Positions 43,393 through 51,406 of a DNA stretch of 64,000 nucleotides are shown here, piece after piece (position 1 is the stretch's first letter; every line of letters starts with the position of its first letter). The notes beneath the pieces were generated by a model that saw only the letters and a list, made by a program, of their open reading frames with translations, did not search any database and was not told the origin of the DNA. Made by a program: the position numbers and the translations under genes. The DNA comes from Pedobacter planticolens (GTDB lineage: Bacteria > Bacteroidota > Bacteroidia > Sphingobacteriales > Sphingobacteriaceae): contig NZ_WNXD01000002.1 of assembly GCF_014172375.1 (NCBI RefSeq), forward strand, positions 992,001-1,056,000, given 5' to 3'.

Positions 43393-45165
43393 TTGAAAAA
43401 GATTCTGACTTCTATTACAACAGTTTTAGGATTATTTGTCTTGTCATTGCCAGTAATTGCTCAACAAAACAAATTACTGGATTCTGCCAAAAACATCTTC
43501 AGAGCTCAACCAGAATTAGCTTCCTCACTTTTAGTGCAAGTAAAAACCAATGCAATAAAGGCAAACGACAATAACTCATTAATTGCTGCGGAACTTATTG
43601 AAGGAAATATTGCTTATTTTAAAGGAAAACATAACGAAGCATTAAAAATCTATTTACATGCTTTAGGAACTGCTGAAAAAAATAATCTTCATGAAGATAT
43701 AGCAGCAATTTGTAATGAAATAGGCACGTTATTTAAGAAAAACAAAGACTTTAAAAAAGCATTAAACTATTATACTAGAGCTTTAAATGAGGCAATTAAT
43801 ATTAATGATAATGCTCAAATAGCAAATTCACATAATAATATTGGATTAGTTTATGAGGAAGATGGCGCATACCAAAATGCTTTAAAACAATATCAAAAAT
43901 CATTACAATATTATCAAAAAGCCAAAGATAAACTAGGTGAATCTTATAGTTTAGAATACATTGGTTATGTATTTGGATTGATGAAAAATTATGATTTTGC
44001 ACTAGAATATCTGCAAAAAAGTTTATCCCTTAGAAGGGAATTGAAAGATAATTATGGGATTGCAGTTTGCCTAATTGAGTTAACGGAAATAAATAGGGAT
44101 AAGAAAGATTTTAATCAGGCAATAGTTTATGCTAAACAAGCTATTTCTTTTTGTAAAGAGATAAACTATCCAGATATGTTGCAACAAGGTTATTTATTGC
44201 TTTCAGAGATTTACGAGCAAAAAAAGGATTTCGCACAAGCTTATCAAGCACATAAAAACTACGCGACTATAAAAGATTCGATATTTAATGTTGCCAAAAG
44301 TAAGCAGATAAACGAATTACAAACACAATACGATACTGAGAAAAAAGAGCAGAAGATTAGCATTTTACATAAAGAAAATACTATTCAGAAACTGAAATTA
44401 ACACAGCGTGATGGAATTATCATAACCATATCTTTAGCATTTCTATTGAGCTCAATTATTGGATATTTACTGTACAATCGCTATAAATTAAGGCAAAATT
44501 CTCGATTGCAAAATGAAGTTATCGCTCAACAAGATTTAGCGACAAAAGCAGTTTTGACAGCTGAAGAAAATGAACGAAAACGTATTGCTGGCGAGTTGCA
44601 CGATGGACTTGGTCAAATGTTTTCTGCAGTAAAATTGAACTTATCAGCGTTAGCAGATCATTTTGAGTTTAAAGATGAACATGGAAAAAAAATGTATGGC
44701 AAAACACTAAATTTGGTTGATGAAAGCTGCAAAGAGGTTCGAGTAATCTCACATCAAATGGCGCCAAATGTTTTGTTAAAAGCTGGGTTAGCGAGCGCAA
44801 TTCGAGATTTTATTGATAAAATAGATGTCAAAAAGTTAAAGGTTAATTTAAGCACTTTTGGTTTACAAGATCGATTAGATCAAAATATAGAAATTGTGTT
44901 ATATCGAGTAATACAAGAGGCGGTTAATAATGTAATTAAACATGCAAAAGCTAATTCTTTAGATATTCAATTGACTAAAGATGAAGAAGGAATTAATGCC
45001 ATGATCGAAGATAATGGGAAAGGTTTTGATATAACTCAACTCGAAAAATTTGAAGGCATTGGACTAAAAAACATCCGCACTCGCGTAATTTACTTGAATG
45101 GAACAGTAGATTTTTCTTCTAAACCTGGTCAAGGAACACTCATTGCTATTTTTATTCCTTTTTAA
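43393..45165 (+). CDS. TPR sensor histidine kinase, NarX/DesK-like (HisKA_3), first copy
   Basis: A membrane kinase of about 590 residues. The TTG at 43393 gives a neat signal peptide (LKKILTSITTVLGLFVLSL-P-VIAQ); a TTG at 43336 would add 19 residues. The periplasmic part (about 30-315) is a chain of TPRs (EIGTLFKKNKDFKKALNYY, NNIGLVYEEDGAYQNALKQY, YIGYVFGLMKNYDFALEYL), then one helix (DGIIITISLAFLLSSIIGYLL). The phosphoacceptor His is in RIAGELHDGLGQMF (about residue 401), and the ATPase domain has EAVNNVIKHAKA, MIEDNGKGFD and GIGLKNIRTRV. The kinase part is nearly identical to the next gene's, so one arose by duplication. Confidence 0.92.
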   Translation: MKKILTSITTVLGLFVLSLPVIAQQNKLLDSAKNIFRAQPELASSLLVQVKTNAIKANDNNSLIAAELIEGNIAYFKGKHNEALKIYLHALGTAEKNNLHEDIAAICNEIGTLFKKNKDFKKALNYYTRALNEAININDNAQIANSHNNIGLVYEEDGAYQNALKQYQKSLQYYQKAKDKLGESYSLEYIGYVFGLMKNYDFALEYLQKSLSLRRELKDNYGIAVCLIELTEINRDKKDFNQAIVYAKQAISFCKEINYPDMLQQGYLLLSEIYEQKKDFAQAYQAHKNYATIKDSIFNVAKSKQINELQTQYDTEKKEQKISILHKENTIQKLKLTQRDGIIITISLAFLLSSIIGYLLYNRYKLRQNSRLQNEVIAQQDLATKAVLTAEENERKRIAGELHDGLGQMFSAVKLNLSALADHFEFKDEHGKKMYGKTLNLVDESCKEVRVISHQMAPNVLLKAGLASAIRDFIDKIDVKKLKVNLSTFGLQDRLDQNIEIVLYRVIQEAVNNVIKHAKANSLDIQLTKDEEGINAMIEDNGKGFDITQLEKFEGIGLKNIRTRVIYLNGTVDFSSKPGQGTLIAIFIPF

Positions 45166-45201
45166 GTAATCATTTAAAACACAATTATTTAATCTGAAAA
45201 A

Positions 45202-45217
45202 TACCAACTAGTGGGTA
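45202..45217. promoter_or_regulatory. TACC-N8-GGTA site upstream of the second kinase gene
   Basis: TACCAACTAGTGGGTA, an interrupted inverted repeat. Its right end lies 23 bases before the first base of the -7 box at 45240, at the place of a -33 element that is otherwise missing. Twelve of 16 bases match the site at 48167. It can also be read as a 7-2-7 arrangement of half-sites, the spacing used by NarL-type regulators. Confidence 0.55.
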
Positions 45218-45239
45218 TATAAACAACTGCTAATAAGCT

Positions 45240-45247
45240 TAAATTTG
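45240..45247 (+). promoter_or_regulatory. -7 box of the second kinase gene
   Basis: TAAATTTG matches TAnnTTTG, 17 bases before the ATG at 45265. No -33 TTG; the operator-like site takes its place. Confidence 0.55.
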
Positions 45248-45264
45248 AGTGTTAAATCATCCCA

Positions 45265-47517
45265 ATGAAATTTACGCTCAGCCTCATATTGTTTTACATT
45301 AGTGGAGTTTGTCTGGTCAATGCCCAAAATCAAAGGGGGGTGGATAGCTTGAAAAGAACGTTAAAAAAGTCCTCCATAACAGAACAAGCTAAAAACCTTA
45401 ATAAGCTTTCATCGGCATACTTTAATACTAACTTGGATAGCGCTATCAAATACGCTAACAACTCCATTAGTTTTTCTTCTCAACATAAAATTTATAAGGA
45501 ACTCGCTACTGGTTATAATTATTTAGGACAAATGATGTATTATAAAGGCAATTATGTAGCGTCCTTATCAAATTTTGAAAAGTTTAGAGCAATTGCTGTT
45601 CAAATAAAAGATAATGTACTTGCTACTCAAGCTAATAATAATATTGCCAATGTACTTATAGATCAAGGTAAAACCGATGATGCAATTCAAAAATATGAAG
45701 AGATTTTAGCAATTAGTAAAAAGAATAACGACAAGAAAGGCCAATCTTTAGGGTACGGGAATTTAGCTTTTGTATATAGATATATAGGAAATAATGCAAA
45801 AGCTATTAGCTATATTTTCGAACAAATAAAGATAGATGAAGAGATTAATAATAAAATGGGATTGGCACATTCTTATCAACAATTGGTATTGCTATACAAT
45901 CAAAAAAACGATCTAGATAATACAAAGAAATATTTGGATTTATCTTTAGATAAGTACAAAGAATTAAATGACGGCAGGAATATAGCAGTAAGTTATGATT
46001 TGTATGCTACCTATTTTGTTAGTCTGAAAAATACATCAAAGGCTATTGAATATGAAAAAATGGCCATAAATCTGGCCGATAAATATAGTGACAAACGCTC
46101 TTTAGCAATCTTTCAATCAAAATTGGCTAACTTTTATTTTGAAGAAGGGTTATATGAACAGGCAGCAAAAGATTTTATTCAGGCAATAAATCTGCATGAA
46201 GCAATAACTCTGCAAAAAACTCTAGCAGCTGCTTATATAGGGTATGGAAAGACGTTGCTAAAATTGAATAAGATTGATCAAGCTAAGATTAACTTAGATA
46301 AAGGTTTAGCGCTTGCAATCAATCAAAAATCAGCTATTGATAAAAGAAGTGGCTATGAAGCTATGACTGAATATTTCATCAGAATTAATGAACCAGATAA
46401 GGCCATTAAAAGTCAGAAACAATTTATTGCAATAAAAGATAGCTTATTAAATGAAAATAATAACAAACAGATAAATGAATTAAATACCATTTATCAAACT
46501 CAAAAGAAAGAACAGCAGATTTTATTATTGGATAAACAAAACTTGATTCAAGTTTTGAAGCTAAATGAAAATAAGCTGGTCATAGAAAATAAAAACCTTG
46601 AACTGGATAAGAATAATTTCCGTATCGAATCTCAAAATTTATCATTGCAAAAGAATCAAGCGCTTTTAACTCAAAAACAAGTAGAAACTAAAGCAAAAAC
46701 CCAGAAAATAAGGTTGCTTGCTATACAAAATGATGTTCAAAAACTAGAAATCCTAAAAAGAAATATATTGCTAGGCGTTATTGCTGGGGCTTTACTCATC
46801 ACTATACTATTAAGTTATCTGTTTTATAACCGCTATAAACTTAGGCAGGAAACGCGTTTGCAAAAAACAGTTTTAACACAACAGGATTTAGCCACTAAAT
46901 CTGTTTTAAATGCAGAAGAAAATGAACGGAAAAGAATTTCTGGCGAATTACATGATGGCTTAGGGCAAATGTTTTCGGCTGTTAAAATGAACTTATCGGC
47001 ATTAACAGATGATTTAACGTTTAAAAATACTGAAGGTAAAAAAATGTTCGAAAAAACGCTGGACTTGGTAGATGAAAGCTGCAAAGAAGTAAGATCAATT
47101 TCGCATCAAATGGCGCCAAATGTATTGTTAAAATCTGGTTTGGCAACTGCTGTAAGGGACTTCATTAATAAAATCGATGCTCGTAAATTGAAAATTAATT
47201 TAGAAACATTCGGATTACAACAACGGTTAGACCAAAATGTAGAAACTGTTTTGTACAGAGTGATACAAGAAACGGTTAATAATGTGATCAAGCATTCTGG
47301 TGCAAATAGTTTAGATATTCAACTCACAAAAGATGAAGAAGGAATTAACGCTATGATTGAAGACAATGGGAAAGGGTTTGATACGACATCGTTAGAAAAA
47401 TTTGAAGGTATAGGTTTGAAGAATATCCGAAGTAGGGTCGAATACTTAAAAGGCACAGTAGATTTTTCTTCCACACTAGGCTCTGGAACCCTTGTGGCTA
47501 TTCATATTCCTTTGTAA
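45265..47517 (+). CDS. TPR sensor histidine kinase, second copy
   Basis: A 750-residue membrane kinase. Signal peptide MKFTLSLILFYISGVCLVNAQ, a longer TPR chain (about 45-400; TGYNYLGQMMYYKGNYVASL, NNIANVLIDQGKTDDAIQKY, GYGNLAFVYRYIGNNAKAI), a coiled coil (about 405-500), and one membrane helix (ILLGVIAGALLITILLSYLF). The H-box RISGELHDGLGQMF (about 560) and ATPase motifs ETVNNVIKHSGA, MIEDNGKGFD, GIGLKNIRSRV match the preceding kinase almost residue for residue, also at DNA level. It has its own promoter with a candidate operator, and the response regulator follows after 9 bases. Confidence 0.93.
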   Translation: MKFTLSLILFYISGVCLVNAQNQRGVDSLKRTLKKSSITEQAKNLNKLSSAYFNTNLDSAIKYANNSISFSSQHKIYKELATGYNYLGQMMYYKGNYVASLSNFEKFRAIAVQIKDNVLATQANNNIANVLIDQGKTDDAIQKYEEILAISKKNNDKKGQSLGYGNLAFVYRYIGNNAKAISYIFEQIKIDEEINNKMGLAHSYQQLVLLYNQKNDLDNTKKYLDLSLDKYKELNDGRNIAVSYDLYATYFVSLKNTSKAIEYEKMAINLADKYSDKRSLAIFQSKLANFYFEEGLYEQAAKDFIQAINLHEAITLQKTLAAAYIGYGKTLLKLNKIDQAKINLDKGLALAINQKSAIDKRSGYEAMTEYFIRINEPDKAIKSQKQFIAIKDSLLNENNNKQINELNTIYQTQKKEQQILLLDKQNLIQVLKLNENKLVIENKNLELDKNNFRIESQNLSLQKNQALLTQKQVETKAKTQKIRLLAIQNDVQKLEILKRNILLGVIAGALLITILLSYLFYNRYKLRQETRLQKTVLTQQDLATKSVLNAEENERKRISGELHDGLGQMFSAVKMNLSALTDDLTFKNTEGKKMFEKTLDLVDESCKEVRSISHQMAPNVLLKSGLATAVRDFINKIDARKLKINLETFGLQQRLDQNVETVLYRVIQETVNNVIKHSGANSLDIQLTKDEEGINAMIEDNGKGFDTTSLEKFEGIGLKNIRSRVEYLKGTVDFSSTLGSGTLVAIHIPL

Positions 47518-47526
47518 ATTAGTAAG

Positions 47527-48162
47527 ATGGAAAATACGCTCTCAACAAATTTATTCATCGTAGACGATCACCAATTGGTGGTAGATGGTTTACGTTCTTT
47601 GCTTAATAACGAAGAAAAATACACTATTGTCGGCTGTAGTAATCAGCCAAAAGAAGTGATGGCAATGCTTGATGAATTGACCGTCAATATTCTTCTTACC
47701 GACATCAATATGCCAGAAATGTCTGGAGTTGAATTGACGCGGAACGTAAAGAAAAAGTATCCACACATAAAGGTTTTAGCATTATCCATGTTTGGCGAGC
47801 GACAAGTCATCAAAGAAATGGTTGATGCAGGCATATCAGGATACATCCTTAAAAATACAGGGAAACAAGAATTATTAGAGGCGCTGGACAAATTAGCCAA
47901 AGGGCAAACTTTTTATGGCGAAGAAGTAACGCGTGAGCTCATGAAATCTTTTAGAAACAACGACGAGGAATCTCATTTAACGAATAGGGAAGTAGAAATT
48001 ATCCGATTGATAGAATGCGAACACAGCAATAAAAAAATCGCAGATATGTTGTTTATCAGTGAACGTACAGTAGAAACTCATCGTAAAAATATTTTCAGAA
48101 AAACGTGTACACAAAGCATTGTAGGGCTATTAAAGTACGCATACGATCATAAAATAATTTAA
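47527..48162 (+). CDS. NarL/LuxR-family response regulator
   Basis: A 211-residue two-domain regulator. The receiver (about 5-125) has Asp13-Asp14 in LFIVDDHQLVVDG, the phosphoacceptor Asp59 in ILLTDINMPEMSG, and the Lys in GYILKNTGKQEL. The C-terminal LuxR-type helix-turn-helix (about 148-205) reads LTNREVEIIRLIECEHSNKKI then SERTVETHRKNIFRKT. It starts 9 bases after the second TPR kinase, so they are cotranscribed and the two kinases are its likely phosphodonors. It is the prime candidate to bind the TACC-N8-GGTA sites upstream of the second kinase and of the next gene. Confidence 0.96.
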   Translation: MENTLSTNLFIVDDHQLVVDGLRSLLNNEEKYTIVGCSNQPKEVMAMLDELTVNILLTDINMPEMSGVELTRNVKKKYPHIKVLALSMFGERQVIKEMVDAGISGYILKNTGKQELLEALDKLAKGQTFYGEEVTRELMKSFRNNDEESHLTNREVEIIRLIECEHSNKKIADMLFISERTVETHRKNIFRKTCTQSIVGLLKYAYDHKII

Positions 48163-48166
48163 TATA

Positions 48167-48206
48167 TACCTGCTGTTGGGTAGATGAATATACCCGTGCT
48201 AAGGTA
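48167..48206. promoter_or_regulatory. Tandem TACC-N8-GGTA sites upstream of the lipoprotein gene
   Basis: TACCTGCTGTTGGGTA (48167-48182) and TACCCGTGCTAAGGTA (48191-48206), 24 bases apart start to start, so on a similar face of the helix only approximately. The second site touches the -33 TTG at 48207. It matches the site at 45202 in form and in distance to the -7 box. Confidence 0.6.
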
Positions 48207-48237
48207 TTGTAGGGAGTGGTACTTTTTTCAACTTTTG
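48207..48237 (+). promoter_or_regulatory. Promoter of the small lipoprotein gene
   Basis: TTG (48207-48209), 20 bases, AACTTTTG (48230-48237), one mismatch from TAnnTTTG. A weak -7 box with activator sites abutting the -33 element suggests positive control. Confidence 0.55.
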
Positions 48238-48256
48238 TTTAATAAAATTAATCAAA

Positions 48257-48724
48257 ATGAAAAAAATCACATTTATCCTACTAGCATTCGCTATGCTAAG
48301 TACAGTATTTGTTTCTTGCAAAAAAGACGAAGAAACAGTTAAAGCGGCAGGTTCTGCAAGCGCATCATTAACAGTTGGAAGTGCAGCCGCTGTAACATGG
48401 ACAGCAACTGCGGCAACAGCAGTAAAATCTGGAACGAGTTATACGATTACTGCTTTAGGTGCAGGTAGTTCTAGCTTAGTTATTAAAGTAGACAATGTTA
48501 CGGCTGCGGGCACATATAATTTAACAACAGCTACCAGAACAGCAACATTTACAACAGGAGGCAAAACCTATGCAACTACAAATGGCGGCGGTGGCAATAT
48601 TATTATCACTTCATTAGCAAGTGATAAAATTGAAGGAACTTTCTTAGCAGAAATGTTTGATGGCACAACCTCTGCGGCTGTTTACTGTAGTTTAGGAAGC
48701 GGAAAATTTTCTGCCTCTTTTTAA
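48257..48724 (+). CDS. Small secreted lipoprotein (DUF6252-like)
   Basis: A 155-residue lipoprotein: MKKITFILLAFAMLSTVFVSC gives the lipobox with Cys21, then KKDEETVKAAG. The mature part is rich in Ala, Thr, Gly and Ser in beta strands (SASLTVGSAAAVTWTATAA, AGTYNLTTATRTATFTTGG) and ends with GNIIITSLASDKIEGTFLAEM and KFSASF. The GTYNL...NIIIT...KIEGTF order resembles, from memory, the DUF6252 lipoproteins of Bacteroidota. It lies between the response regulator and the stand-alone HTH gene and has a dedicated promoter with two candidate operator sites, so it may be a main output of the kinase system. Confidence 0.8.
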   Translation: MKKITFILLAFAMLSTVFVSCKKDEETVKAAGSASASLTVGSAAAVTWTATAATAVKSGTSYTITALGAGSSSLVIKVDNVTAAGTYNLTTATRTATFTTGGKTYATTNGGGGNIIITSLASDKIEGTFLAEMFDGTTSAAVYCSLGSGKFSASF

Positions 48725-48761
48725 GTTAAGGGAATGAATTAACAATTTAAAACCAAACGCT

Positions 48762-48989
48762 ATGAATATGAAAACAAGTACTAAAGTAATTGATGTTTTA
48801 AGCAGGCGTGAGGTAGAAATTATTAAACTCATAACCCAAGAATACAGTAATGAAGACATTGCAACTTATTTGGCTATAAGTAAGCGAACCGTAGAAACAC
48901 ATCGTAAAAATATCTTCAAAAAAACAAAAGTAAAAAGCGTGGTAGGTTTGGTGATGTTGGCCATTAAAAGCAAGCTAATTTCAGCATAG
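48762..48989 (+). CDS. Stand-alone LuxR-type DNA-binding protein
   Basis: Only 75 residues, essentially one LuxR helix-turn-helix: LSRREVEIIKLITQEYSNEDI then SKRTVETHRKNIFKKTKVKSVVGL. It matches the DNA-binding half of the nearby response regulator closely, including the recognition helix (S-x-R-T-V-E-T-H-R-K-N-I-F-x-K-T), but lacks a receiver domain. It is not a truncated pseudogene by any visible sign: it has its own start (ATG at 48762 or 48768), a spacer from the previous gene and a strong terminator. It should bind the same sites independently of phosphorylation, or dimerise with the regulator. Confidence 0.85.
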   Translation: MNMKTSTKVIDVLSRREVEIIKLITQEYSNEDIATYLAISKRTVETHRKNIFKKTKVKSVVGLVMLAIKSKLISA

Positions 48990-49014
48990 AATTAATTAAC
49001 TTTACAAAGTTTAC

Positions 49015-49047
49015 AAAAAAGATACAGTTTAAACCTGTATCTTTTTT
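49015..49047 (+). terminator. Terminator after the stand-alone HTH gene
   Basis: AAAAAAGATACAG (49015-49027), loop TTTAAAC, CTGTATCTTTTTT (49035-49047): a perfect 13-bp stem with T run. Confidence 0.92.
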
Positions 49048-49093
49048 GTTTATTTGAGAAATTGGTATCATATTGGATGATGATTTTATAAGA

Positions 49094-51319
49094 ATGAATT
49101 TTAAATTAGTTAAAGAGATGTTGAGAAGAGTATTGATGATTACGTTTACAGCCGCAGCGTTGGCGTGTAGCGCTTCGCCTAAACCTCAAAAAATGGTGGA
49201 TGGTGTGCAAAATATTAAACCAGACGATCAACAAAGTTTGGTGCTTAGGCAAGTAGTTTCGCTAATTGAGGGGTATAATTATAAACAGATAAAACTGAAT
49301 GACTCTATTTCTTCTATCATTTTAGATAGATATATAAAAGCATTAGATCCATCTAAATATTATTTTTTAGCAAGTGATATTGCTGAGTTCGAAAAAAGCA
49401 GAACCACTTTAGATGATGATTTTAAAATTGGAGATCTAAGTGTGCCATTTTATATTTTTAATGTGTATTTGAAAAGATATAATGAACGCATTGATTATTC
49501 TGTTTCTCAGATAAAAAGCAAGTACGATTTCAATCAAAATGACACCTATGTGTATGATAGAGAGAAAATGCCTTGGGTTAGCAACACAACTGCGTTGGAT
49601 GATCTTTGGAAGAAGAGAGTAAAATATGAGTTGGTAAATCTTAAAATTGCAGGAACTGATCAGGCAAAAAATGTAGAGACTTTAACTAAACGTTACCAAA
49701 GTTTAAAATCTCAAGCTGCTAAATTCAATAATCAAGATGTATTTCAAATTTTGATGGATGCTTTTACAGAAGCTATTGATCCACATACAAATTATTTCAA
49801 TCCAAGAAATGCTGAGGTTTTCAATCAAGAAATGGCCCGCTCAATGGAAGGAATTGGAGCAACCTTACAATTGGAAAATGAGATTACTAAAATTGTAACC
49901 ATTGTACCAGGTAGTCCGGCTTTTAAAAGCAAACAATTAAATGCTGGTGATAGAATTATCGCGGTAGCACAAGGAGTAAATGGAGAGTTTGAGGATGTTG
50001 TTGGTTGGAGAATAGATAATACGGTTTCTAAAATCAAAGGCCCTAAAGGAACTACGGTGAAATTAAAAGTAATTCCTGTAGGACAAGAACTTTCTTCTAA
50101 ACCGGTTATCGTAACCTTAGTTAGAGATAAAATTATTCTGGCTGATCAATCTGCAAAGAAATCTGTTAAAACTATTCAATCAGATGGGAAACCATATAAA
50201 ATAGGAATTATTGAAGTGCCAGCCTTTTATGCAGATTTTAAAGCAGCTAATGCAGGTGATAAAAATTATAAAAGCACCACTCGTGATGTGCGTTTATTAA
50301 TTGATACGTTGAAAAATCTTGATAAAGTTGATGCTATTGTAATGGACTTACGTGCAAATGGTGGTGGTTCTTTAAACGAGGCAATTGATTTAACAGGTTT
50401 ATTTATTGATAAAGGTCCAGTGGTACAAACTAGAGAATTTAACAATAGCATAAAAGTTAATGATGATAAAAATGCTGGTGCTGCATGGACTGGTCCATTT
50501 GGTGTAATGGTAGATAGATTGAGCGCATCTGCTTCGGAAATTTTTGCAGGAGCGATACAAGATTATGGTCGTGGTATTGTGATGGGAACTCAAACTTATG
50601 GTAAAGGAACTGTTCAGCGTACCATCGATCTTAATGAAATGATTGATCCAACTATTTTACAAAAAATGGCTAACGTTTTAGCGGCTACAAAATCAAAAGT
50701 TGTTGATCAAAAAATTCAAAATCCTGGTTCAACAAGCGTAACTATTGTAGATAAAGATGGTATTCCTCAACTTGGGCAGCTAAATTTAACGATGGGCAAG
50801 TTTTACCGTATAAATGGGAATAGTACACAACATAAAGGCGTTATTCCTGATGTTACTTTCCCTTCAATTTATCCGTTAGACAAAATTGGAGAAGATACTG
50901 AACCATCGGCTTTGCCTTTTGATATGATTAAACCATCTAATTATGTAGCAGTTTCAGATTTAGCTGGCATTAAAGCGAATTTGATAAAATTGCATGATGA
51001 AAGAATGACAAGTTCTTTAGATTATAAAGCATTAGTAGATGATATTGCAGAATCTAAAAAACGTGATGGCGAAACTTCAATTACATTAAACGAGGCTAAA
51101 TTGAAAGCAGAGCGAGATCAGTTAGAGGCGAAAGGATTAGCTCGCTTAAATCAAATAAGAGCTGCAAGAGGTTTAGCTCCAGTTAAAAAAGGAGATAAAG
51201 CCACCAAAACAGATTCTTATGATTTTGTAGAAGATGAAAGCTTAAAAATTATGGTCGATTTGATGAAAATGACCGATGGAGCAAAAACAGCTGGTGTAAT
51301 ACAAAGTTTTAATAAATAA
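49094..51319 (+). CDS. C-terminal processing peptidase (S41, Tsp/Prc type)
   Basis: Tail-specific protease that trims or degrades periplasmic proteins. The ATG at 49094 gives 741 residues with an N-terminal signal segment (VLMITFTAAALACSAS), possibly a lipoprotein although the Cys context A-L-A-C is not canonical. A Tsp-type N-terminal helical domain (about 45-240) precedes a PDZ domain (about 250-345; GIGATLQLENEITKIVTIVPGSPA) and the S41 core, with Ser in RLSASASEIFAGAIQDYG (about 480) and Lys in QTYGKGTVQRT (about 503) as the catalytic dyad. The C-terminal extension (about 620-741) is as in Prc proteins. The preceding TTG at 49073 is unlikely as start. Confidence 0.93.
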   Translation: MNFKLVKEMLRRVLMITFTAAALACSASPKPQKMVDGVQNIKPDDQQSLVLRQVVSLIEGYNYKQIKLNDSISSIILDRYIKALDPSKYYFLASDIAEFEKSRTTLDDDFKIGDLSVPFYIFNVYLKRYNERIDYSVSQIKSKYDFNQNDTYVYDREKMPWVSNTTALDDLWKKRVKYELVNLKIAGTDQAKNVETLTKRYQSLKSQAAKFNNQDVFQILMDAFTEAIDPHTNYFNPRNAEVFNQEMARSMEGIGATLQLENEITKIVTIVPGSPAFKSKQLNAGDRIIAVAQGVNGEFEDVVGWRIDNTVSKIKGPKGTTVKLKVIPVGQELSSKPVIVTLVRDKIILADQSAKKSVKTIQSDGKPYKIGIIEVPAFYADFKAANAGDKNYKSTTRDVRLLIDTLKNLDKVDAIVMDLRANGGGSLNEAIDLTGLFIDKGPVVQTREFNNSIKVNDDKNAGAAWTGPFGVMVDRLSASASEIFAGAIQDYGRGIVMGTQTYGKGTVQRTIDLNEMIDPTILQKMANVLAATKSKVVDQKIQNPGSTSVTIVDKDGIPQLGQLNLTMGKFYRINGNSTQHKGVIPDVTFPSIYPLDKIGEDTEPSALPFDMIKPSNYVAVSDLAGIKANLIKLHDERMTSSLDYKALVDDIAESKKRDGETSITLNEAKLKAERDQLEAKGLARLNQIRAARGLAPVKKGDKATKTDSYDFVEDESLKIMVDLMKMTDGAKTAGVIQSFNK

Positions 51320-51354
51320 GCACTAAACGCAATAAAATATAGCTTTTAGCACAC

Positions 51355-51389
51355 AAAAAAAGTCCAGGCAATAAACCTGGACTTTTTTT
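51355..51389. terminator. Bidirectional terminator (S41 peptidase / SPFH gene)
   Basis: AAAAAAAGTCCAGG (51355-51368), loop CAATAAA, CCTGGACTTTTTTT (51376-51389): perfect 14-bp stem with T runs for both strands. Confidence 0.94.
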
Positions 51390-51406
51390 ATTTATATAGA
51401 AATCAA

